A stretch of DNA of 11,048 nucleotides, from assembly GCA_014376345.1 (NCBI GenBank), contig JACMRS010000349.1, forward strand, positions 1 to 11,048, written 5' to 3'. Made by a program: the position numbers and the translations under genes. This DNA comes from Bacteroidia bacterium (GTDB lineage Bacteria > Bacteroidota > Bacteroidia > NS11-12g > UBA955). Each line of letters begins with the position of its first letter. Position 1 is the stretch's first letter. Of this stretch, positions 6,708 through 11,048 are shown one piece after another. The notes under the pieces were generated by a model, which was given only the letters and a program-made list of their open reading frames with translations, did not search any database and was not told the origin of the DNA.

Positions 6708-6894
6708 ATTTACCTGAAAATCTTTTTTTAACGCGTGTCACATACATATAAACTGAAACACATAAGATAACGATAAAAAGATAAAGCTGGGGCTGGGCGA
6801 ATGGTTGAGCCTTTTGAAAAATGGCATAAATTTCTATTGCTGAAATAGCAGAAGCAAAAAGCCATAAAACTATAATTAATTGTTTACTTAACAT
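6706..6894 (-). CDS. Small two-helix membrane protein, unknown function
   Basis: This 62-residue protein has two hydrophobic segments (about 5-26 and 36-53), separated by a short polar turn (QKAQPFAQPQ) and followed by a basic tail RVKKRFSGK. The positive-inside rule suggests both ends in the cytoplasm. The ATG is 6 bases after the lptC stop, so it is almost surely the last gene of the birA-coaX-lptC operon. The reading frame runs to within the lpdA terminator. I do not recognise a family. Position next to lptC makes a link to envelope or LPS transport possible, but nothing in the sequence proves it. Confidence 0.65.
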   Translation of the reverse strand: MLSKQLIIVLWLFASAISAIEIYAIFQKAQPFAQPQLYLFIVILCVSVYMYVTRVKKRFSGK

Positions 6895-6900
6895 ACTATT

Positions 6901-7482
6901 TTATTTTTTAGAAGTACTGTCGTTTGCAATAGTAATTCTTCCGTTAACATTTTTTATATACCATTCAGAAAAATCCTGTTTAGCCTCCATTCCCACACCG
7001 GTTATGATTTCATTTTTTGTGGTAATCTTCACAAATTTATCAGTATAAATTTTAGCCTTTTTCTGATCCCAGGTTAATTTTTCTGTATTCATTTTTTCAC
7101 CTTTGGCATTTCTGACAACAACATTACGGTTTACTTCAACAATTTTCCTTGCCTGATATGAAATGCCGTTTTCTGCTTCGAGATAGCTTTCTTCCTCGCC
7201 CAATTCATTGTAAAATCTTGCTACAAGCCCTTCAGGCATTTTAAAATAAGGATCTGTTTCTGATTTAAAACCAAGCAACTTCGGAGCAAACATTCTGGCT
7301 TTAAGCCGGCCCGAATCTGAATAAGTAATGGTAACATTGGTTCCCTGTTCTGAAGAAATAAGCGTGTCGGCTTTTTTCATTTCAGACACATTTTTCCTAG
7401 CCTTATCTCCTGTGCATGAAACAGTAAAGTTTACTATGACACATGCAACAACAATTAAAAAAGCAGGGAATTTAAACTGCAT
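6901..7482 (-). CDS. lptC: LptC-like LPS export protein, lipoprotein in this phylum
   Basis: From the ATG at 7480-7482 the protein has 193 residues and a lipoprotein signal with lipobox VSC (Cys23). A longer frame from 7533 is rejected, because it would overlap the upstream gene by 50 bases and put 17 residues before a proper signal peptide. The body fits the LptC/DUF1239 fold (about 45-180): repeated beta strands with GLVARFYNELGEEESYLEA, VEVNRNVVVRNAKGEKMNT and TEKLTWDQKKAKIYTDKFV. LptC normally passes lipopolysaccharide from the LptBFG transporter to the periplasmic LptA bridge. In Proteobacteria it is anchored by a membrane helix; a lipid anchor here is inferred from the lipobox. Only one base separates it from the stop of the upstream barrel protein gene, so translation is probably coupled. 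Confidence 0.85.
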   Translation of the reverse strand: MQFKFPAFLIVVACVIVNFTVSCTGDKARKNVSEMKKADTLISSEQGTNVTITYSDSGRLKARMFAPKLLGFKSETDPYFKMPEGLVARFYNELGEEESYLEAENGISYQARKIVEVNRNVVVRNAKGEKMNTEKLTWDQKKAKIYTDKFVKITTKNEIITGVGMEAKQDFSEWYIKNVNGRITIANDSTSKK

Positions 7483-7483
7483 T

Positions 7484-8950
7484 CTAATTAATTTTACGGT
7501 TGTCGAACCAAAGATCTGAAAGACTAAATCCAATGGTCAACCTGTAAATTTTTTCTCCAACTAACCCGTTTGAATTTTGACCTCTTGAAATATATTCTCC
7601 GGTAACATTAATCATTGATTTCAAATAAACCCAATTGTTTTGAGAATAGGAATAAACCCTTCTCAATTTAGGAATACCAATTCCAAAGCTCATACCCTGA
7701 GCTTTAATATTTTCTATTTTCCCATCAGTACCTTTAAAGTTATAGCCGGTATTCATTAGCTTATAACCAAAGCGATATTCAAAATTTGACATCTTCTTTC
7801 CCTTATCATTTTTTTTATTTTCAACTATATCAGCATCGGGTCTAAAACCAAATGAAAATGTAAGCTGAGTTGCATTAGAAAATGAATCAGTAAAAATTGT
7901 CTTTTTTACTTTAGCCAGATTGTCTTGTTTATAATCAATTCCTAACAACCAGTTTTTCTTGTAAGTAACTGTAGCACCTACAGAAAAAGCAGATGCCATT
8001 TTTGCTGTTCCTCTTACATTGTTTTGATATAATAAGGTGTCTCCCGAAGTGTTAACATAAATTGGAATTGTATGAGCGTATCTGGTAAGTGTATAATTAA
8101 GAGATGAACCTGGAGTAAAAGTTGCACCTGCAACAACTGTGTATTTATAATCTAATTCATCCGACTCTTTTACCGATTTATATCTTCCAAATCCGGCATT
8201 ATACTGAACCCCGAAATCATGTCTGAAACCTTTGAAATGATAAATACTTTCATCGCTGTAATCATAAAATCTAGCTGTGTCAGGATAAATTTGAACTTTG
8301 GTTGAATTTATTTGTCCGAATAAAAAAGCACTCGTTACACCCGCTGATAAATTACGACTAATTCTGAACGAATTTGAAATATAAGCTTTAGTTAGTCCAC
8401 CATAATTACCGAAAGTAGTTACATAATTTGCAAAAGTTGTATCGGTGCGCCGGAAATAAAATGAGCCGATACTTGAATAAGGCGAGATACCAAAAGCCAT
8501 AGCCCAATCAGTTTTGTATGCCGGATTTTTCAGTATAATATTTTTCGTGTTGTCTTTACTTTTTATTGTATCTTTAGATCTGTCTTTTGAAGTGTAGACA
8601 GGAAAAGCAAGGCTCAGATAACTGAAATTACCATTTCTGTAATCAAATCTGGAACTTCCGCTAAAAGTCTGACCGTAGTCACCCCTAAATCCGAAATTAT
8701 AAATTACTCTATTTTTTCTGAGCGCAGTAAGAGCAGCTGCATTTGATACAGAAACAAAATTAGAACTTCTGAGTCCGTTTGAAATGCCGCCATAGGCTCT
8801 GTTTAAAGCAAAATCAGATGCATATTGTTCACCGAAACCTTTACTGCTGTAAGGAGATCGGGTATCATTCTGAGCCTTAGCATTAAAGGGCGCAATAATA
8901 AGCGCTCCGGTTAAAATGAATATAAAGGTTAAAATATTTGACTTAGTCAT
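7484..8950 (-). CDS. Outer-membrane beta-barrel protein, probably FadL/OmpP1-like
   Basis: The 488-residue protein has a signal peptide ending AKA (cleavage after about residue 26). The mature N terminus RSPYSSKGFGE, with RAYGGISNGLRSSNFVSVSNAAALTAL, resembles the start of Bacteroidota FadL-like barrels, where the N terminus lies in the channel. The rest alternates aromatic beta strands with polar loops, and it ends with a terminal strand YRLTIGFSLSDLWF before a short tail. FadL-type proteins import hydrophobic molecules, but the substrate here is unknown and the family call is by pattern, not alignment. Its ATG lies within the last codons of coaX (8-base overlap) and its TAG is one base before the lptC start, so it sits in the middle of a coupled operon. 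Confidence 0.75.
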   Translation of the reverse strand: MTKSNILTFIFILTGALIIAPFNAKAQNDTRSPYSSKGFGEQYASDFALNRAYGGISNGLRSSNFVSVSNAAALTALRKNRVIYNFGFRGDYGQTFSGSSRFDYRNGNFSYLSLAFPVYTSKDRSKDTIKSKDNTKNIILKNPAYKTDWAMAFGISPYSSIGSFYFRRTDTTFANYVTTFGNYGGLTKAYISNSFRISRNLSAGVTSAFLFGQINSTKVQIYPDTARFYDYSDESIYHFKGFRHDFGVQYNAGFGRYKSVKESDELDYKYTVVAGATFTPGSSLNYTLTRYAHTIPIYVNTSGDTLLYQNNVRGTAKMASAFSVGATVTYKKNWLLGIDYKQDNLAKVKKTIFTDSFSNATQLTFSFGFRPDADIVENKKNDKGKKMSNFEYRFGYKLMNTGYNFKGTDGKIENIKAQGMSFGIGIPKLRRVYSYSQNNWVYLKSMINVTGEYISRGQNSNGLVGEKIYRLTIGFSLSDLWFDNRKIN

Positions 8951-9650
8951 TGAATCTTAAAATATGGTATAATCCACGCAATACAAGCGCCGAATCGGCA
9001 AATATCCTGCTTTTAAACTGTTTCTCAAAATAAATACTATCACCACCGCACATCAAAACGACAGTTTCAGGATATAATTGTGTGAAATAGTCAATATATC
9101 CATTCATTTCCATCAACATACCCTGAAATGCGCCACTTGAAAGTGCTGAAAGGGTTGTATGTCCCATAAAATGAATTTTATCATAAACGGAAGCAAGCGG
9201 TAACTTTCCTGTTTGCTCATGCATTGCTTTAAGTCTCATTGCCAAACCCGGAGAAATATTCCCTCCATTATACTGAGCGTCTTCTGTTATAAAATCAATA
9301 GTAAGGCAGGTACCACCATCAAAAATCAGTGCAGGTTTTCCCTTGTAATCCATTGCTGCAGCTGCTAAAACTGCTATTCGGTCGCGACCAAGTGTAAGAG
9401 GTGTTGCATAATTGTTTGTAAAAGGTACGGGTGTTTCATTTGTCAGCTCTAATAGCGGGCAAGGTAAAACCGGTATAGTTATATTTTCTCTTACCGAACT
9501 CATAATTGCACCTTTAAGTGTGTATGAAGAAACTAATTCTACCGCTTCTTCAACAGTTGAAGAATCAGTTGTAAATAAGAGTCGTCCTTCTGGGTTAAAA
9601 ATCCCACAATGCACTCTCGTATTGCCAATATCGATTGTCAGATAATTCAT
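8943..9650 (-). CDS. coaX: Type III pantothenate kinase
   Basis: The 235-residue protein carries the type III (CoaX) signatures: YLTIDIGNT with Asp7 in the phosphate-binding loop, TLGRDR with Asp90, IFDGGTCLTIDF with Asp111 to Thr114, and GGNISPGLAMRLKAM (about 131-145). It phosphorylates pantothenate, the first step of coenzyme A synthesis, in the cytoplasm. The family needs a monovalent cation and is not inhibited by CoA, unlike type I enzymes. Its ATG overlaps the TGA of birA as ATGA, and its own end overlaps the next gene by 8 bases, so it is translated from the same message. Length is slightly short but normal for Bacteroidota members, and all motifs are intact. Confidence 0.95.
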   Translation of the reverse strand: MNYLTIDIGNTRVHCGIFNPEGRLLFTTDSSTVEEAVELVSSYTLKGAIMSSVRENITIPVLPCPLLELTNETPVPFTNNYATPLTLGRDRIAVLAAAAMDYKGKPALIFDGGTCLTIDFITEDAQYNGGNISPGLAMRLKAMHEQTGKLPLASVYDKIHFMGHTTLSALSSGAFQGMLMEMNGYIDYFTQLYPETVVLMCGGDSIYFEKQFKSRIFADSALVLRGLYHILRFND

Positions 9651-10411
9651 ATTATTTGTTTAATTTCTCCATGTTCAAAATATTTAATTTCATCATTTAT
9701 AGTTATTGCAATCCGTCCGTATTCATCTACATCATAAACTTTGCTGCTAAAAATATTACCATTTGCAATTGAAAACCGACTTAACTCACGGTATCCTGAT
9801 AACGCTTTCAGGTAGGTATTTGTTACATCCTCCCTTGCCAATGCTTTTTCACATTGAATTTCAATTTCCTCGCATAATTCAGTTAAAATCTTCTCTCTGT
9901 TTGCTTCTTTATGAGTTTCATTATAAAATGAAGTGGCTGAAAGATCGGGATGCAATCCCATATTTTCATTGATATTAATGCCAATACCGGCAATTGTAAA
10001 TTGAAGTTGCTGACCGGAAAAACTGTTTTCAATCAGAATGCCGGAAATTTTTTTACCATTGTGATAAATGTCATTTGGCCATTTAATGTACGTTTTCCCT
10101 TCAAGATTTTTTCTTACAACATTATAAACTGCAAGAGCAATTGCTTTGTTTAGCAAGAAAGGAGCCGTTTGAGTATCATTTCCCTGCAAAATAACGACTG
10201 AAAAAGTGAGGTTTAAACCGGAAATACTGTGCCAGTTTCTGTCTAGCTGACCCTTCCCATTTGTCTGTAGTTCTGCCAGTACAATGGTTCCGTGATCTGC
10301 AATACGGTTGCGGCAAAGCTCGAGAGCGAGATTATTGGTTGAATCCACCTCTTTAAAATAAATGAGTTTTTGACCAATATATCGGGTATTTGGCGTTATT
10401 TTTGCGAACAC
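9647..10411 (-). CDS. birA: Biotin--[acetyl-CoA-carboxylase] ligase
   Basis: The 254-residue protein contains the biotin ligase domain: EVDSTNN (22-27), TNGKGQLDRNW (50-60, the biotin and ATP loop), YIKWPNDIYHNGKKISGILIE with Lys110, and GIGININ. A short C-terminal domain YRELSRF...GNIFSSKVYDVDEYG follows. It makes biotinyl-AMP and transfers biotin to the carrier protein of acetyl-CoA carboxylase. There is no N-terminal helix-turn-helix, so this is a monofunctional ligase and not a repressor like E. coli BirA. The start is GTG at 10409-10411: an in-frame TAA lies ten bases further upstream and the next ATG is far inside the domain. It is the first gene of the five-gene minus-strand operon and ends in a 4-base ATGA overlap with coaX. 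Confidence 0.93.
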   Translation of the reverse strand: MFAKITPNTRYIGQKLIYFKEVDSTNNLALELCRNRIADHGTIVLAELQTNGKGQLDRNWHSISGLNLTFSVVILQGNDTQTAPFLLNKAIALAVYNVVRKNLEGKTYIKWPNDIYHNGKKISGILIENSFSGQQLQFTIAGIGININENMGLHPDLSATSFYNETHKEANREKILTELCEEIEIQCEKALAREDVTNTYLKALSGYRELSRFSIANGNIFSSKVYDVDEYGRIAITINDEIKYFEHGEIKQII

Positions 10412-10432
10412 GTTGCGGAATTACTAAATTTC
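10401..10432 (+). promoter_or_regulatory. Promoter of rsfS
   Basis: TTTG (10401-10404) is followed after 20 bases by TAAATTTC (10425-10432), one base off TAnnTTTG. The ATG is 21 bases further on. The -33 part lies inside the first codons of the divergent birA gene. Confidence 0.5.
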
Positions 10433-10435
10433 GAA

Positions 10436-10443
10436 CAAAGGTA
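10436..10443 (-). promoter_or_regulatory. -7 box of the birA operon
   Basis: On the minus strand TACCTTTG matches TAnnTTTG perfectly and lies 25 bases before the GTG start of birA. No good -33 element is visible within the start of rsfS. It overlaps the expected transcription start of the opposing rsfS promoter. Confidence 0.5.
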
Positions 10444-10452
10444 AATATTTGA

Positions 10453-10818
10453 ATGGCAAAAAAACGAGTAGAAACAATTTCTTTAACGGATGCCGTTATA
10501 GCAGGCATGCAAGAAAAAAAAGCTAAGAACATTACACTTCTTGACCTTAGGGATCTTAAATCCGCAGTTGCAGATTATTTTATAGTATGTCATGCTCCAA
10601 CAGGAAGGCAGGTTCAGGCAATTGCTGATTCTGTTGATGAATACACCCGTAATCTGGTAAATGAAAAACCATGGCATATGGAAGGAATGGAACATGCTGA
10701 ATGGGTTCTGATAGATTATATCAATGTGGTGGTGCACATCTTTACTGAAGAAAAAAGAAATTTCTTCGGTATCGAAGAATTGTGGGGTGATGCAAAAATT
10801 ACCGAAATTCCGGATTAA
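10453..10818 (+). CDS. rsfS: Ribosome silencing factor RsfS (Iojap/DUF143)
   Basis: The 121-residue protein matches RsfS over nearly its whole length: ALYDL-like segment ITLLDLRDL, then DYFIVCHAPTGRQVQAIADS, PWHMEGMEHAEWVLIDYI, NVVVHIFTEEKRNFFGIEE and LWGDA at the end. RsfS binds ribosomal protein uL14 on the large subunit and blocks joining with the small subunit when nutrients are scarce. Length and motifs are normal. The ATG is 21 bases after a -7 box, and the gene is divergent from birA. In many Bacteroidota I recall ftsH directly downstream; here the following 210 bases hold no plus-strand gene. Confidence 0.95.
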   Translation: MAKKRVETISLTDAVIAGMQEKKAKNITLLDLRDLKSAVADYFIVCHAPTGRQVQAIADSVDEYTRNLVNEKPWHMEGMEHAEWVLIDYINVVVHIFTEEKRNFFGIEELWGDAKITEIPD

Positions 10819-11048
10819 TCATTTTAAACTTTTTTATTAAAAGGCTTATCGATGTTAAGTCTTAATAAGGTTTTGTATTATTACTAAAATCTTAAATTAA
10901 CGTTAAACCAATCACCCGGTTTAAAAACAATTGTGACCTACAAATTCTGCACCTAATTCTTTTAAGCGGTTAATATCGATTTGTGGACTAATTGCATTTT
11001 TCTTTATAAATTGTCGGTTCAAGTATCATGAATCATGTTAATAAGTAT
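10819..11048. other. Right-edge region without a complete gene
   Basis: On the minus strand, 10921-11025 is an open segment of 34 codons ending TAA, with a protein-like sequence (INRLKELGAEFVGHNCF at its end). It has no ATG and meets an in-frame TGA at 11026-11028. A 7-bp hairpin (TTAAACC 10903-10909 with GGTTTAA 10918-10924) overlaps its stop codon. It may be the C-terminal end of a frameshifted or decayed gene that extends past the window. On the plus strand an ATG at 11028 opens a frame that runs off the edge after seven codons, too short to judge. I see no intrinsic terminator for rsfS. Confidence 0.3.

Noticed and set aside
7483..7533. N-terminal extension of LptC overlapping the barrel protein gene
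   Set aside because: It puts 17 residues ahead of a proper lipoprotein signal and needs a 50-base overlap; the ATG at 7480-7482 sits one base after the upstream stop.

Overview
The window looks like chromosomal DNA of an AT-rich member of the Bacteroidota. The grounds are the gene families, several lipoprotein signals with short lipoboxes, start sites without Shine-Dalgarno sequences, and TAnnTTTG-type -7 boxes upstream of most transcription units. The species and order cannot be read from the sequence. TGA is an ordinary stop here: birA ends in TGA within an ATGA overlap with coaX, so a recoded genetic code is unlikely.

Left part (1-1850). The window opens inside an unrecognised protein (3-458, 5' end missing). 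A lipoprotein of the SGNH/sialate O-acetylesterase type follows (587-1399); its reading frame is intact apart from one in-frame TGA at 776-778. Its terminal TGA is also the first three bases of a TGATTTGAG-type tandem repeat (1397-1482). The repeat runs into two related hairpin elements placed exactly 100 bases apart (about 1479-1560 and 1579-1690). Both keep the same flanks, while the hairpin arms differ by paired, structure-preserving changes. A third hairpin lies at 1789-1814. This 450-base gap is the most unusual part of the window.

Cell-wall pair (1852-4520, minus strand). Two L,D-transpeptidases of different subfamilies lie 15 bases apart in one transcription unit, behind a recognisable Bacteroidota promoter. 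One is a YkuD_2-type exported enzyme and the other a large YcbB-like lipoprotein. Both should act on peptidoglycan in the periplasm.

Middle (4663-6707, plus strand). A bacilliredoxin-family protein and dihydrolipoamide dehydrogenase (lpdA) each have their own -7 box and their own clear intrinsic terminator.

Right part (6706-10818). A tightly packed minus-strand operon runs birA - coaX - outer-membrane barrel protein - lptC - small two-helix membrane protein, with overlaps or gaps of only a few bases. It joins cofactor genes (biotin ligase, CoA synthesis) to envelope genes (outer-membrane protein, LPS transport). Divergent from birA is rsfS, the ribosome silencing factor; the two promoters overlap in a gap of about 41 bases. 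The last 230 bases contain no complete gene, only a short minus-strand open segment that looks like the C-terminal end of a protein. I found no CRISPR array, tRNA, rRNA, transposase or phage gene.
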